Shown: positions 1 through 13,690, numbered from the stretch's first letter. The stretch: 64,000 nucleotides of DNA from Gliomastix tumulicola (GCA_001599755.1 BCHX01000008.1:124001-188000), one strand, 5' to 3'. A program made the numbers and translations. The notes: generated from the sequence alone by a model not told the origin.

Positions 1-666
1 CTTTCCTTATTATAGTATTAAAAATTAAAAGGACCTTACCTATTAAGGACTTAGGTAAAATTTTCTCCTAAGTTTAACTTAAAGGGAGCTTTACTATTAT
101 AATATATAATAAAGTAATATATATAATAAGTAAAACTTAACTCTTTATATTTAATTTAACCTAGCCTTATAAGTATAGTATTAATAGCTTACCTTATACT
201 ATAAGTAAATAATAATTATTAAAATAAACACTAAGTAATATTAAGTGTAAATTATAATATACCCCCTTAAGCTATAAAGATATATTAAATAATATTAAGG
301 GATAAAAGAACTAAAATTAATAAATTTATAAAAACTATTAATAAGTAATTAAATTAATAATTAAAATACCCTAAGGTTAACCCCCTAGGGATATATAATT
401 TATATATCCCCTAGCTATTATATAAATAATAAGACCTTAGTATATAAGACTATAAGCTCTTCTTTATAGAGAACCCTAGTAACTTCTATATTATAAGTAA
501 AGCTTTAATATTTTAATACTTAATTATTAAAGTAATAAAGTATTATTATTTATTATTAATAAAGAGCTTCTTAATATTAATAAAATATCTTTAATTAGTA
601 GTAAATATTATATTAAAAGTAAAAATAATAATAAAAATACTTAAGGTTAAATAAATTTTAATAATC
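1..666 (+). mobile_element. DNA transposon D, copy D1 (part 1, cut by window start)
   Basis: This segment is the plus-strand counterpart of the reverse complement of about 25240-26480 in copy D2 and of about 39750-40280 in copy D3. The shared landmarks are the C-rich tract near 262 and the block near 370-415, where a CCCCCTAGGG motif is followed by a short inverted repeat around TATAAATTATA. About 3.3 kb of the element's 5' part lies before the window. At 667 the element is interrupted by gypsy-1 and resumes at 9127. RIP is severe and no reading frame survives. Confidence 0.8.
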
Positions 667-671
667 TAGAA

Positions 672-886
672 TAAAAGAGGCTAAAATAGGAATAGCAGCA
701 CACTAAGCCTAAGAAGTCCTAGTATTATTACTTATTATTATTAGATACTTATCTATAAAAGGTAATAACTTACTATTTTAGCTTAAGGGGGAATAGTAAA
801 TAATATAATAATTAAACCTACCCCCTACTAAGAGATTACTTTATAAATATATAATATAACCTACTTTTATATTAAGACCTTTAATA
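672..886 (+). repeat. gypsy-1 5' LTR (215 bp)
   Basis: It matches 8912-9126 over its full length, with differences that are mostly C/T and G/A. It keeps a few CpA steps (for example GCAGCACAC near 706-714) that are TpA in the 3' LTR, so RIP hit the two LTRs unequally. It ends at CTTTAATA, and the internal region begins at 887. Confidence 0.88.
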
Positions 887-2789
887 GCTTTTATTTACTT
901 TTACCTTCTAAAGGTGTAAGACTAAGTTACCTATAGAAATAATAAGTAAAATTAATAAATTATAAGGGCTTTAACTTAAAGGTATCTAAAAAGAAGAGAA
1001 ACTTTAAGAAATCTTATTTAATTATAGTAAAGGGCTAACTTAAGGTAAACCCTAGTATAATATTAAGAAGATAACTACTATAGAAATTAAGAGGGACTTA
1101 ATTAAGTACTATTATAAATAGAAATTAATAAAGAATAAGAGAGATTTAAAGACTTATTAATAAGGAGAGGACTCTATTTAAAAGAGGTAATTTACTATTT
1201 TTAATTAAACCTTATAGGTATTTTAAATATTAAATACTTTTATAAAAGCTTTTTCTTTAATACTAGGGCTTAATAAACTATATTAAAATACCTCTAAGTA
1301 TTTAGGGAAAAATTATAATAAATTATAATTTTTCCTTATAAGTCTAAGGATTATCTTTATTAGTTATATTACTATATTTTATAATAATAATATAAAGATT
1401 CTTTATACTATAAATAGATTAAAAGATAATATAAAGAATTAATAAATAAATTATTTTAAAGGAAAACTTAAAGTATAATTATAAAGAATTACTTAAAATT
1501 TCTTTATTAACTAGTTTAAGGTAGGAATTTAATCTTCTAAATTATAATACCTTAAAGTAGCTTCTTAATTTAATACTAAATACTAGTAAGAAGAGTAAAT
1601 AATATATTAGTTCTTAGTATAATTTAAATAAAATATCCTAGAGATACTTATAAAGATTCTAGACTAATTTTTAGTAACTTTATACTTATAGTATATAAAG
1701 CTTTATCTAAGAATTTATATTATTAATATAAAGATTCCTATAATATAAAAGTAATTCTATATAATTATAATAATAATTAAGTCTTTATTAATAAAGAAGT
1801 AAGAGGAGAAAAATATTACTTAAAATAACTAGAAGCCTTAGAGGAAGTCTAATAAGGAAACTTTAATTACCTAAATCTAAGAGACTTAAACCTAGAATAA
1901 TATCTAATTTAGCTTTCTATAAGTATAATACTTTAAATATAAAAAGATAAATTATTATATAAATAATTATAAGGAGGAAAAGAAGGGTAAATATATTAAA
2001 ACTTCTATAATTATAGTTAATATAATTAATATTAACTAGAGATAAGCTTAATAACTAACTAGAAGGAAGATCCTAGAAGGCTTTAGGGGAGTATTTAAAT
2101 AATTTATTTAAATTTAAAAGAACTACTAATAAAGTAATAAATTAATTATTATAAATATTAAAAGGGATATTAATATATTATAACTATATATAATATATAA
2201 AGATTAAATACTACTTAGCTTTACCTTTAAGATAATAAATAGAAGTCTTATTATTATTATAAAGAAATATATATAGTTAATTTATATAATAAATAATTTT
2301 AAATAAATTTATATATAGTTATATAAGTTTATAATTATAAAAGAAAAAAATAATATTCTCCTAGGACTATTTTAGTTTAAAAAGGTAGATTTTATTTAAT
2401 AATTTAAAGAATAAACTTAAAACTACTAACTAAAAGAAGACTAGCTAGAACTTATCTTTACTATAAAGAAGTTATAAAGAGTATAGAAGATAATTTACCT
2501 AATATTTATTATACCTTTCTAGGGGAAATTTATAGAGGAATTACCTAGAATTTATTATTAAATTTAACTATAAAATCCTTTAATAAATAAAAAAGAAATA
2601 CCTAAGGGATTACCTTAGGAATACTAATAATTTTAAAATATCTTTAACCTAGAGGTAATAATAGCCCTAAGTAAACTAAGAAAAATAATAAAATATACTA
2701 TTAAGTTAAAAGAAGACCTAAAGTTATATTAAAGCTTTATTTATAATTTAGCTTTAAAAGAACTAGAAACTCTTAAGGAATATATCTAG
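887..2789 (+). pseudogene. gypsy-1 5' internal region (presumed gag and protease)
   Basis: The stretch lies between the 5' LTR and the reverse transcriptase, where Gag and the aspartic protease are expected in Ty3/Gypsy. I could not recognise a zinc knuckle or protease motif. RIP stops are dense in all frames. The assignment is by position only. Confidence 0.4.
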
Positions 2790-3330
2790 AAAGTACTAAT
2801 AAATAGATAAATTAAATAGTTTATTAGCTCTTAAAGAGTAGGAGTTTTATTTATACTTAAGAAAGAAGGGAAATTATAATTATATATAAATTACTAAATA
2901 TTAAATTAAATTACCTATAAAAATAAAATACCTTTATTACTTATTATAAAGATTCTTAACTGTTTATAAAATATTTAAATTTATATTAAGTTAGACCTTA
3001 AGAATATATATTATTATATTTAAATTTATAAGGGAGATAAGTATAAAATTATATTTTAATATTATTATAGTTATTATAAGTACTAGATTATACCTTTTAG
3101 ATTATTTAATATACCTACTATATTTTAGTAGTATATAAATAATATACTCTTTAACCTAGTAGACTAGTATTATATTCTCTATTTAAATAATATTTTTATT
3201 TATAGTAAAAATTAAAAAGACTATTATTAAGATATTAATATAGTCTTATAATACCTATAGGAATAGGGGCTTTATATTAACCTAGATAAATATAAATTCT
3301 TAAAGATAGAAGTTTCTTTCTTAGGATTTA
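2790..3330 (+). pseudogene. gypsy-1 reverse transcriptase, RIP-degraded
   Basis: Reading through RIP stops, the order of Ty3/Gypsy RT blocks is visible. First comes the 'K-K-x-G-x-L-x-L-Y-I-N-Y-x-x-L-N' block near 2848-2910 (family: CVDYRxLN). A block corresponding to 'TKLDL...AY' follows near 2985, then the 'PFGLxNAPATFQ' block near 3090-3130. The active-site strand near 3170-3213 reads LNNIFIYSKN where the family has LDDILIYSKN. The two catalytic Asp appear as Asn, as expected from G-to-A changes. In life this enzyme copied the element's RNA into cDNA. Stops at former Gln and Trp codons and the absence of ATG make it a clear pseudogene. Confidence 0.8.
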
Positions 3331-4539
3331 ATATTTTTATAGAAGAAGTCTATATAAAATTTAAATAAATTATAATAATTATAGATTAGCTAAAACCTAA
3401 TATTATATTTAATATTTAATCTTTCTTAGAATTTACTAGATTTTACTAGTATTTTATTAAGAATTATAGTAAAATTATTAACTTACTTAAAAATTATTTA
3501 AAAGGGAAAGTAATAGGATAAATTAGTTTAATTAAAGCTAAATAATAAGTATTTTATTAATTAAAAAGAGTATTTTAAATAATACCCCTATTAATATATT
3601 ATAATTCCTATATAAGGTTAAGGGTAATTATAAATATATTTAATTTTATAATTAAAGCTTAGCTAATATAATTAATAGAGAATATATAGTATCTAGTTAT
3701 ATATTACTTAAGGAAGCTTTAAGGAGTAAAAGTTTATTATTAAATACTAGATATAGAGCTACTAGTAATTATATAAGCTTTTTACTATTAAAAGTATTAT
3801 TTATTATATTTAGAAGAAACTATAAAGGTTTTAATTAACTACTTAAACTATAATTATTTAACTATAAAAATAAAGCTATCTTCTAAATAAGTAAAAGCTT
3901 TAGATTTTTTTACCCCTTTTAACTTTAGAATTTTATACTAGTTAAGTAAAAAGAACCTAGCTAATAAGCTAAGTTACTAAATTAACTTAAAAATAAAATT
4001 AAAAGGAGAATAAGTTTAAATTAAGCTATTACTTTTATTTTTATAGAGGTTTCTAAGGGAGTTTAATAATATAAAAAGTATTAAAGGTATAAAGAAACTT
4101 ACTACTAATATATATTATATTACTTTATAGTAATCTTATAGTAATTATAATAATATATATATTAATCTATTTAAGTAGAGACCCTTAATTAAAGTAAGTA
4201 GTTATTAAATATTAACTTATTAAATAAAGAAGACTAATAGCTTTAGGTTATACCTAGGGGATCTTTTATATTATAGGAGGGCTAATATAGCTTACCTTTA
4301 ATTAGTAATTTAATATATATAGAATAAAATAAAGGCTAAGTTATACTTTATATTTAGTATTTACTAAAGTTTAACCTTAATATTTATTTCTAAGGAAACT
4401 CTTATTAAAGTAATCTTATATATATAATAAGAGAATACCTTTATAAAGTCTATATAAAAATATATTAATAGAAGCCTATAGAATAATAAGAAGCTAATAT
4501 CTTATTAGTAAGTATTTAAAGATAAATTATTATACTAAA

Positions 4540-5130
4540 ATAAGTAGGTTTATATACTCTAGGGATTATATATAGAGATATTAATCTTTATTTATAATAA
4601 TCCTTTAGTAGGATATTAAGAGGTATATAAAATACTATTTAAATTAATTTATAATTACTTTTAATTAAATATAAAGAAAAATATAAAGAAATATATTAGA
4701 AATTATACTATTTATTAAAAAATTATAATTCTAAGGGTAAGATTAATAAGGGAACTTTATTTATTACTTATATTAAAATACCTATTTAATAAGATCTCTT
4801 TTAATTTAATTATAAATCTACCTATAATTAAGAATATATATAGAAAATACTATATATTATTCTAGTTATAATTAACTATTAAATAAAGTATATAGTATTT
4901 ATACTTATAATAAAGAAGCTTAATATAAATTAGTTAATAATATTACTATTTTATAGGATTTTTAGCTAATATAAATTACCCTAAGGAATTATTTTTAACT
5001 AAATATAAATATTTATTAAAGACTTTTAAAGCTCCCTTTACTACTTATTATCTATTAAGTAATAATTAAGTACTACTTATTATTTATAAATAAATAAGTA
5101 AATAAAGAGAATAAATTAAAAACTAAAGTA
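4540..5130 (+). pseudogene. gypsy-1 integrase, RIP-degraded
   Basis: Downstream of RT and RNase H, the plus strand shows integrase landmarks read through stops. A block near 4760-4835 corresponds to the core start (family: PW..IS.DFI..LP), and one near 4875-4990 to 'V.D.LTK...F.P' and the segment up to the second Asp. The block near 5080-5115 corresponds to 'YHPQTDGQTER.N', which carries the catalytic Glu. The upstream part, about 4540-4740, fits the His-Cys zinc-binding region by position. Integrase after RT gives the Ty3/Gypsy order. No chromodomain was recognised after it. Confidence 0.68.
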
Positions 5131-5899
5131 ATATTTATAAGCTTTTATTTTAAAAATATAAAATAATTAGCTATAATATTTATTTTATATTAAGTTTTAT
5201 TTTAATAATTTATTTAATATAAGTATAGGATTTACCTTTTTTTATATACTATATAATTATAATCCTAAAGGATCTTTAACTTTAAATATTAGGTATAAGA
5301 ATTTAATAATTTATAATTAATTAAAACTTTTAGGAGAATTTAAAGAGCTTATAAAATAATTTATAATATAAGCTTAAATAATAAGTATATTATACTATAA
5401 CTAGAAGTAAAAGCTAAATAAATTCTAAGTAAATTAATAAATATTAATTAATATTAAATATCTTAACTTAAGGAGAAAATTACTAAAGTTAATAGAAAGA
5501 TTTATAGATTTCTACTAAATTATTAAAGTCTTATTATTAAGAAATACTTATAAACTATAATTATTAATATTAATTTAAATTTATAATATATTTAATATAA
5601 AGTACCTAAAAGAATTTTATAAAAATAATTTAAAGAAATTAATAAATAATCTCTTTATAAAAAAGAAGATATTTAAGGTTAAAAATTTTTTATAATACTA
5701 AAGATTAAAGTCCTATAGGTACTACCTAATATAATAAAAGGGATTTTTTAAAGAGAATATTTAAATCTCTACTTTAAACTTTATAGATAAAAGTATTCTT
5801 AAAGAATATAATAAAGAGAATTTTATTTAAAATTATTAAGAATAGCTTTCTTTTTAAAGGCTAATATTTAGCTATAAATATACTTATACTAGCTATAAA

Positions 5900-8895
5900 T
5901 AATTATTAACCTAGAATATTAATAATTTATCCTTTTACTTAAAAGGATTAATAAGTATAATAGGGTCTTCCTTAGAAAATTATAATTTAATAATATTAAG
6001 AGAAGGAGTAGTAAAACCTAGGCTATTTTCCCCTAGAATTAAAAATAATCCCTAGTTATACTAGAAGTTTATTTCCCTTTAAATAAAGGTTAATATACTA
6101 GAGAAAACTACCTAGTAAAAAACCTAGAATTTAGTAAAGGGGTTAAATAAAAAGATAAGGTCTTCTTTAGGGAGTTTATAAAGAAAGAGATTCTTTTAAG
6201 TAACTAAAAGGTAAAAAGAAGATATAAGGTAAATAAAGTTCTTATTAATATTTTAAAGGAGGTTATTAAAAGTACTTTAATAAAGTAGAGGAATTTAATT
6301 CTATAAATTAATATATTAAACTATAAAATAATAAAGGAAAGAAAAGCTCTTATAAATATATATAAAAAAGGGAATACTAAGCTTTTACTAATAAAATATT
6401 ACTAAAGTAAAAAAGCTTTAAATAATATAATAAGACTAATACTTATTAGTTTTATAATATTATACTTAGAAAGGTAATAAAGTTTATAAAGCTAATACTA
6501 TTTATAAATATAGGAAGAATAAATTTACTTATATTAAGTTAGTAGTAGGTTATATATATAAAATACCTAGATTTTAGTTTAATTATTAGAAGTAGTAGCT
6601 AGTTAAATAAAATATATATTAGTTTTAAAGTTATATTTTAGCTTATCCTTAAGGTAAGAAATATATTAAATAACTATATTATATTTAAGTATAAAAATTA
6701 TAAGAATTTTATATAATTAAACTATAAGTACTTTAAAAATAAGAAAATAAAAAAAGACTATATATATAAAATAATTTATTAAGGTATTATCTATTATCTT
6801 TAATAAGAATTAGAAGATCTCTAAATAATAGTAATAAGCTACTAGTATATTACTATAAAGTTATAATAATATAAAAGTAAATTAAAGGGAAGATTTAATC
6901 TCCTTTTAATTATTCTACTATAAAACTTAATTAGTTTAATTAAAGAAACCTAGATAAGAAGAACCTATAGGTATTTATAATAGCTTAAAGGAAAAAATAA
7001 AGTTACTAGAGTTACTAAAATTATTAAAGATTTCTATAGAATTTATTAAAGAACTATAAAGAAGTATTAAATAACTATTATCTATTAGCTAAGGAATATA
7101 GAAAGAAAAATACTACTAAATATTACTTACTCTATATAAAAAGTTAAGATTATTTTATTATTATTAATAGTAATAACCTCTATAGAACTATAGATATTCC
7201 CTTAGAAGGTTAATAAATAGTTATAAAAAATAAAGATAAAATAAGAATAAAAATAACTATACTTAAAGTCCTAAATATAATATATTATTACTTAAAGCTC
7301 TTTAGTAGAAATAGTAATATTCTTAATAATAATAAAAATAATAATAATAGTAGTTAAGAATAAACTAGTAAAAGTCTAAATAAAATACTAGGAATTTAAT
7401 ATAAGGGTAGTAATACTAGTAATTAAAGATAAATAAATAAGAACCTAAGAAGAATATTATAAATTTAAGGTAGTATAATAATATTTACTAGGTCTTAAGG
7501 CTAAAGTAAAGAAGATAAGAATAATAAAACTATTTAAGTTAATAGGAGGTTACTAGAGATATACTTAATTCCTACTATACTTTACCTCTAAAAATAAAGT
7601 AAAGTTATAACTAGAGGTATTTTTAACCTAAGCCTAAAGTATAATAGGTAGAGGATAAGTAATAGTACTTTAATAAAGAGTAGGTAAATCCTTATTAAAA
7701 TTAAAAAATATATATTAAAGATTAACTATAAATTAAGTATAATTAATAGAGGTAATAATAAAAGTAAAAATACTAGGAGTAATTTAAAGTAAAGGAAGAG
7801 TTAATAAAGAAGTTATATAAGGTTAAAGATATATAATAATATTACTAGGAATTATTAACTTAAGAAGCTATAAAACTTATATTAATATTATAAGAAAAGT
7901 TAAAAATACTTAAAATATATTAAATTTATAAAATACTTAATAATAACCTAAAGTAAATATAATAAATTTAAATTAACTAGAATAAATATATTCTTAGCCT
8001 ATACTATAGTATAATATTATAGTTTAGTAATATACTTAATATAATTAATTAATTATACTCTTTAATAGTAATTTAAGATTTATATAATAATAGTATTTAT
8101 ATATTAAAAAGTAAATTAATAATAGTAATACTTATTATTAAAATAACTAGATAAATCCTAAGGGAAATATTAATAAATTATTAAAGAAAAATAAGAAATT
8201 AAGAAAATAAAACCTACCTTTATAAATATTAACTTCTAGTAGGTTTATAGAAGATTATATAGTATAATTACTACCCTCTTAGTCTTCTTATTAATAATTA
8301 GTAAGTAATTCTTACTTATAATATTATACTTTTAATAATTAGTAAAATTACCTAGAATACTATTAAAAAGAATAATAGAATATAAGGAAATAACTAGAGG
8401 AATATATATTAAAAATTAAATTAATAAATAAAAGGTTTAATATAAAATATAAAGGAAGTTAAATATTAATCCTTAAATATATATAAATAATAAGTATAAA
8501 TAAAAGAGTAATTATAATTAAGGATTAATAAGTAAAATAAAGAAAAATAATAAATATTAATATAATAAAATCCTCTAGGGTAAGAATATACTTTTATATA
8601 GATACCTTATATATATAATATAAGATTATAGATACTTTATTAATCTCCTTCTCTAAATTAAAGGTATAAAATTACTTATTTATATAATTATTATTATATA
8701 TAAATATAGTAAGAGATAATAAAAGAAGAGAATAATAAAGGATTATAGAGGAAAAGAATATATTATATAAAATAAATATAATAAGGTGTAAAAAAAAGAG
8801 AAAGTAGTAGAATACTAAAATATAAGGATTAATAATTAGGGTTATTTTATAAAGAAATAATAGTAAAACTAGAATTAAATAGTAGAGACTACCTA
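5900..8895 (+). other. gypsy-1 unexplained 3-kb region between integrase and 3' LTR
   Basis: A typical Ty3/Gypsy element ends shortly after integrase or a chromodomain, but here about 3 kb intervenes. A plus-strand frame near 6945-7080 has a helical, Leu/Lys/Glu-rich composition once RIP stops are ignored, and purine-rich clusters lie near 7500-7800. I recognise no domain. A short purine run near 8898-8906 could be a decayed polypurine tract before the 3' LTR. It could be a captured gene, an extra ORF or a nested fragment. Confidence 0.5.
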
Positions 8896-8911
8896 CTAAA
8901 AAGAGGTATTC

Positions 8912-9126
8912 TAAAAGGGGCTAGAATAGGAATAGTAGTATATTAAGCCTAAGAAGTCCTAGTATTATTACTTATTATTATTAGGTATTTATTTATAAAA
9001 GGTAGTATCTTACTATTCTAGCTTAAGGGGGGATAGTAAATAATATAATAACTAAACCTACCCTCTACTAAGAGATTACTCTATAAATATATAGTGTAAC
9101 CTACTTCTATATTAAGACCCTTAATA
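8912..9126 (+). repeat. gypsy-1 3' LTR (215 bp)
   Basis: It is the same length as the 5' LTR, with the same CTTAATA end, followed directly by the TSD copy TAGAA at 9127-9131. It is more RIPed at some CpA sites than the 5' LTR but keeps a TAGTGTAACC segment near 9092. Confidence 0.88.
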
Positions 9127-10479
9127 TAGAATAAGATCTTAATAATATTAATTAAATTTTATTATTTATTAATTTTAATAAAAATAAGCTTTAAATAATA
9201 ATTAAATATAATAATTTAAATATTATATCTTAGAGATTAAATAAAAATAAGCTTTAAGAGATTAAAATTAAGCTTATTTTATTATTAATTATATTAATAC
9301 TTAATATACTTAGTATTAAAATAGCTACTTAATAAATAAAATAAAATAAATTAATACTTATTTATTATTAACTTTAAAACTTTAATATTTTTAATTTTAA
9401 CCTAATATTTAAACTTATAGTATATATTACTAATATTAATAATTAAAATTAAATTATTTTTTATAAAATTCTTTAACTTTTTATAATATTAAATAAATAA
9501 TAAGTTCTAATTAATATACTTAAAGTACTTTTTATTACTAAAAACTAAATTATAAAGATAATATTTATATTTAATATATATTAAGTTAATATTCTACTTA
9601 AAGCTAAGAAGCTTTTAATAATACCTATATTAATAAAGCTAAATAATTCTAGTTAAAAGGAACTTAATTAGGTTAAATTAAATATTAAAATATATTTCTT
9701 TAATTTAATTAATCTCTTTAAAAAGGTTATTTTATTTTAATTATAATATAAGTTTTACCTTAATATAATTTACTTTATTAATAATTTAATTAAAATCTTT
9801 TATTTACTCTTTTAAATAAACTTTATTTATATAAATTATAATTATTATATATATTTTATAAATAAAAATAATAATAAATTAAACCTTATTTTCCTATTTA
9901 ATTAAATTTATTATATATATAATAATCTTATATATAATTATATATAATATAATATACTATTATTTAATTAACTAAAGTTAATATAAAAGTAACTTCTTAA
10001 TATAGCTTATATTAATTAAATTATTAATTTTAATTAAATATTCTTAAGCTAACCCCTAGGTATTTAAAGACCTAATAAAGTTATATTATAGGTTTAAGAA
10101 GCTATTTAAGAATTAAATAAAGACTATTTTAAGACTTTATTTAGTATTTTTAATAAGAAATTTAATAATATTAAAAATAATAAGCTTTTATTAAATATTA
10201 AATTCTTTAAATATATTAATAAAAAGTTTATTATTAATTTTTATTAAATAATAAAAAATTAATAATTTACTTATAAATTAAAGAATTAATTTTTTTATAA
10301 TTAAATTAAAGACTTTATACTTTAATACCCTTTTTAAATATCTATTTATTAATATTTAAATAATAATTAAATTATTTATTAAATATTTATTTTTATATTA
10401 AATATTTTAATATTAGTTTTTAATAAAAAAAATATTAATTTATATTTATTTATTAACTTTAAAGATATACCTTTAATAT

Positions 10480-11340
10480 ATATTAAATTTAAACTAATAA
10501 TATATAATTATAGTTTATATATAAATATATAGGATTAATAATTATTTAAATATAAATATATTATAGTTATATTAATTATTATATTTAATAATAAATTTAA
10601 ATTCTTTTAAAACTCTTAAAGGAATTTAATTAATATATATATAATATTAATTAACTTTAACTTCTATAAATAATAATAATATATTAATATTTTTCTAATA
10701 TTACTTAATTTATATAAATTTACCTTTAAAAAAGCTATAAAATAGTTTTATTATTTTATACCTTTTAATAAAGGTATTAATATTAAGATTAATAATAAAC
10801 TATTATTATTTAATATTTTTACTTTTTATTATATTAATAATATATTATAATAAAACTAAAATACTAATTATTTAGGTTTAATTATATTTAAATATTATTA
10901 TTTTTATTATATTAATAAGAAATTAATAATAAAGTATTTTAAAAGTATAAATTTAATATTAATTTTAAATATTAAGAAGATATATATTAATAAATATACT
11001 TATAATATTTAAAATATATATTAATATATTAAGATCCTACTAGTAATATAAAGAAGAGTTTATTATTTATAGTAGAATATAATACTTTTATTATTTAATT
11101 TTAAGAAGATCTCTTTTATCTTTAAAGTTATTAATATTTAAGTATTTAATATTATTTATTTAAAATATAATAATATAATAAATCTAGCTTATAATTTACT
11201 TATATTTATTATTTTATAACTATTAATAGTAAAAAAAATTATATTATACTATATAAGTAGAAGTTCCTTTTTAGCTAAAATAAACTATAATCTCTATCTT
11301 AATACCTTAGTAGCTACTTACTATTAAAGTATATCTACTA
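10480..11340 (+). pseudogene. D1 transposase-like pseudogene (tnp2-like, tentative)
   Basis: A plus-strand frame can be followed through RIP stops for about 280 codons. Its landmarks are a 'P-F-N-K-G-I' block near 10760, a 'L-L-L-F-N-I-F-T-F-Y-Y-I-N-N' block near 10800-10850, then an 'NKNTNYLGL' block leading to aromatic pairs near 10900 where the intact protein probably had Cys. This layout recalls the transposase (Transposase_21/tnp2-like) of large fungal DNA transposons, where a hydrophobic strand and an acidic pair precede a Gln/Asn-rich segment and a zinc-binding C..C. That match is from memory and the family name is uncertain. The same frame is present on the minus strand of D2 near 23129-24010, which supports a real coding region of D. 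Confidence 0.42.
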
Positions 11341-11744
11341 GTTAATTATTATCTTAGGATTATTTAATTTATAATTAAAGAAGAAGTATATTAAATTATA
11401 GTTTTAAAATACTATTATAAAGTATTTTAAATTTAATAGCTTAAACTTAAAGGATTAATTAGTATAAATTTTTACTATAATTATAAAGAGTAATAACCTC
11501 TTAATAAGTTAATCTAGTTAAATAATACTTTTAATACTATTTAATATAATTTATATTAATATAATTTATAATAATTATATTAAATTCTAGTAAATATATA
11601 TTTAAGCTTCCTAAGAGCTTAAAGAGGCTTATTATTAATATTAATATTAATTATATAAATTTAGTATTTTAGTAAACTTATAGTAATTTTAATAGTCTTC
11701 TTACTAATTATTTAACTTATTTATTATAAATAATATATTATTCT

Positions 11745-13130
11745 TTACTTAAATAGTAAAGTAATATATTTATAAATAATTAGAGGAGGGAGGAGAGCTA
11801 ATTAATAGATTTACTACCTATATATATTAAGTACTTATATAAAAAGATACTAAGAATATAATACTTAATACTTAACTTAGAATAAAGTAATAAGGGAGAT
11901 AAATTTAAAATTAAAAAAGTAAGTTAATATAGCTTATAATTACCTTATAATTAAATATATATATTAAAGCTTATCTTTTATAATTTTATATTAAGTACTT
12001 CTTATTTATTAATATTAATATCCTTATATGTAAGAATAAATATAAATAAGTATATTATTTTAATTTAAACTATTTAAATAATATTAATATTACTTTATTT
12101 TACCCTTAGGTAGTTTAAAATACTAATATATAGAATTAACCTTAAGGATTATAAATATACTCTTTTAATAAATATAAATTTATAAATTATTTATTATCTT
12201 TTTATTCTAGGAGCTTTTAATATTAACTTCCTAGATCTTATTATTTAAATCTACTAAATTTAGTAGAAGTATTCTATTTTATTTAAATATATTATATCTT
12301 AGTTTAACTAGTATATCTCTTTTATTAACCTAGAGGAAGAAGATAAGAAGTTTATTAAAGATACTAAGGGTTATTATACTATAATTATTCTTAGCTATTT
12401 AGGTTAATTAGCTTAAGTATTATATTACTTTATTAATAATAATATAGTACTTCTAATATTTACTAGAGATATATCTAAGATCTTTAAAGAGTAGCTTTAT
12501 AGTACTTATACTAATAATTATAGCTTAATAAATATTTATATATTTAATAAGTCTAAGCTATTATAATAGTATTAAAAGTTCTCCTTTATAAATTAATATA
12601 TTATTTATTACTTTAATTTTTAATAAATATAAGTTTATTAATTAGTTTTAATTATAATTAAAGTAACTTTTAATATCTTATATTTAAGATTAAAGATTAT
12701 ATTAAGTTTAATAACTAAATATAAATTAAATATATTAATAGTATCTTTATCTATAAGCTTAGTAATACTTAATAGCTATTTATTATTATTATAAAGGTAA
12801 AAGTATTAAGATATTAATATTATCTCTTAAATTTACCTTATATTAATAATAATAATATAATAATTATTAATATTAATATTATATTATTATTATTTAGTAG
12901 GTATATTATTAATAATAAAGTATTTAATAATAAAAATTTATTATAATAAATCTAAATAACCTAGGATTTAAAGTTCCTTTAAGGTATAAATAAGTAAATA
13001 AGTATATTTACTAGTAATAAAGTAGTATAATAGTCTTTAATATATAGTAGAAGAGTAATATAAGTAAAAGTATAGGTAGAGTATTAAAGTAAAAGAAAAA
13101 TATATATATTAATAGTTAAGAGGAATAAAT
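11745..13130 (+). other. 1.4-kb segment of D1 absent from D2
   Basis: On either side D1 and D2 align; in D2 the whole segment is replaced by MITE A2 (21709-22167). Two explanations fit. D2 may have lost the segment by recombination between two A-type MITEs, leaving one hybrid copy whose flanking 10-mers match only 7 of 10. Alternatively, D1 gained an insertion. The total D length estimated from the other copies (about 9 kb) favours loss from D2. No domain is recognised. Confidence 0.6.
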
Positions 13131-13624
13131 ATTAATTTTATATATATATAGAGGGGGTAAAAGTAAATAATAATAAGTAAATATATAAGTAATAATAATA
13201 ACTAATTAAAATTAATAATATTTAACTATTAACTCTATAAGATATTTAGCTAATAGATAATATTACTAGATACTTTAGCCTATTATTTAAACTTAAATTT
13301 AAAATCCTAAAGCTAAGATTTAATAACTAAAGCTAATATCTAAGTCTAATATTAGGCTAAATAGAGATATTATAAGGCTATATAAGGCTAAGTAGAGATA
13401 TTATAAGGTAAAAATTATAGTATTAAAGTTAATAAATTAAATAGTATAAAGAAATTTAGACTAAGTATATCTTAGCTTTATTAAGCCCTTTAACTCTAGT
13501 AGCTAATACTAGGTTAATAGGTATTAATATATTTAAGAAGTATAGTATTTATTAAGTAGTAGAGGTAACCTTAATATTATTAAAAAAGTAATTATAAGAC
13601 TAATTATATAATTAATCTTTATAT

Positions 13625-13690
13625 AAACTTTATAAGTATTTATAAGTATTTATAAGTATTTATATAGGATTTATAAGTATTTATAGAGAA
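13625..13690 (+). repeat. short tandem repeat near D1 3' end
   Basis: Near-perfect direct repeats of the 11-bp unit TATTTATAAGT occur in the subterminal part of D1. A related array occurs in the matching part of D2 (about 20455-20520). Subterminal repeats are common transposase-binding sites in DNA transposons; that role here is inferred. Confidence 0.55.

Larger units (their letters stand above)
672..9126 (+). mobile_element. Ty3/Gypsy LTR retrotransposon gypsy-1, complete but RIP-killed
   Basis: The element is 8455 bp, bounded by two 215-bp direct LTRs and flanked by a 5-bp target-site duplication TAGAA (667-671 and 9127-9131). The LTRs begin TA and end TA, as expected of TG...CA after RIP. 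Domain order on the plus strand is an unassigned 5' part (presumably Gag and protease), reverse transcriptase near 2.8-3.3 kb, then integrase near 4.5-5.1 kb. RT before integrase places it in Ty3/Gypsy. It lies inside DNA transposon D1, whose sequence continues on both sides, so it is younger than D1. About 3 kb between integrase and the 3' LTR is unexplained. Stops occur throughout every frame. Confidence 0.88.
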
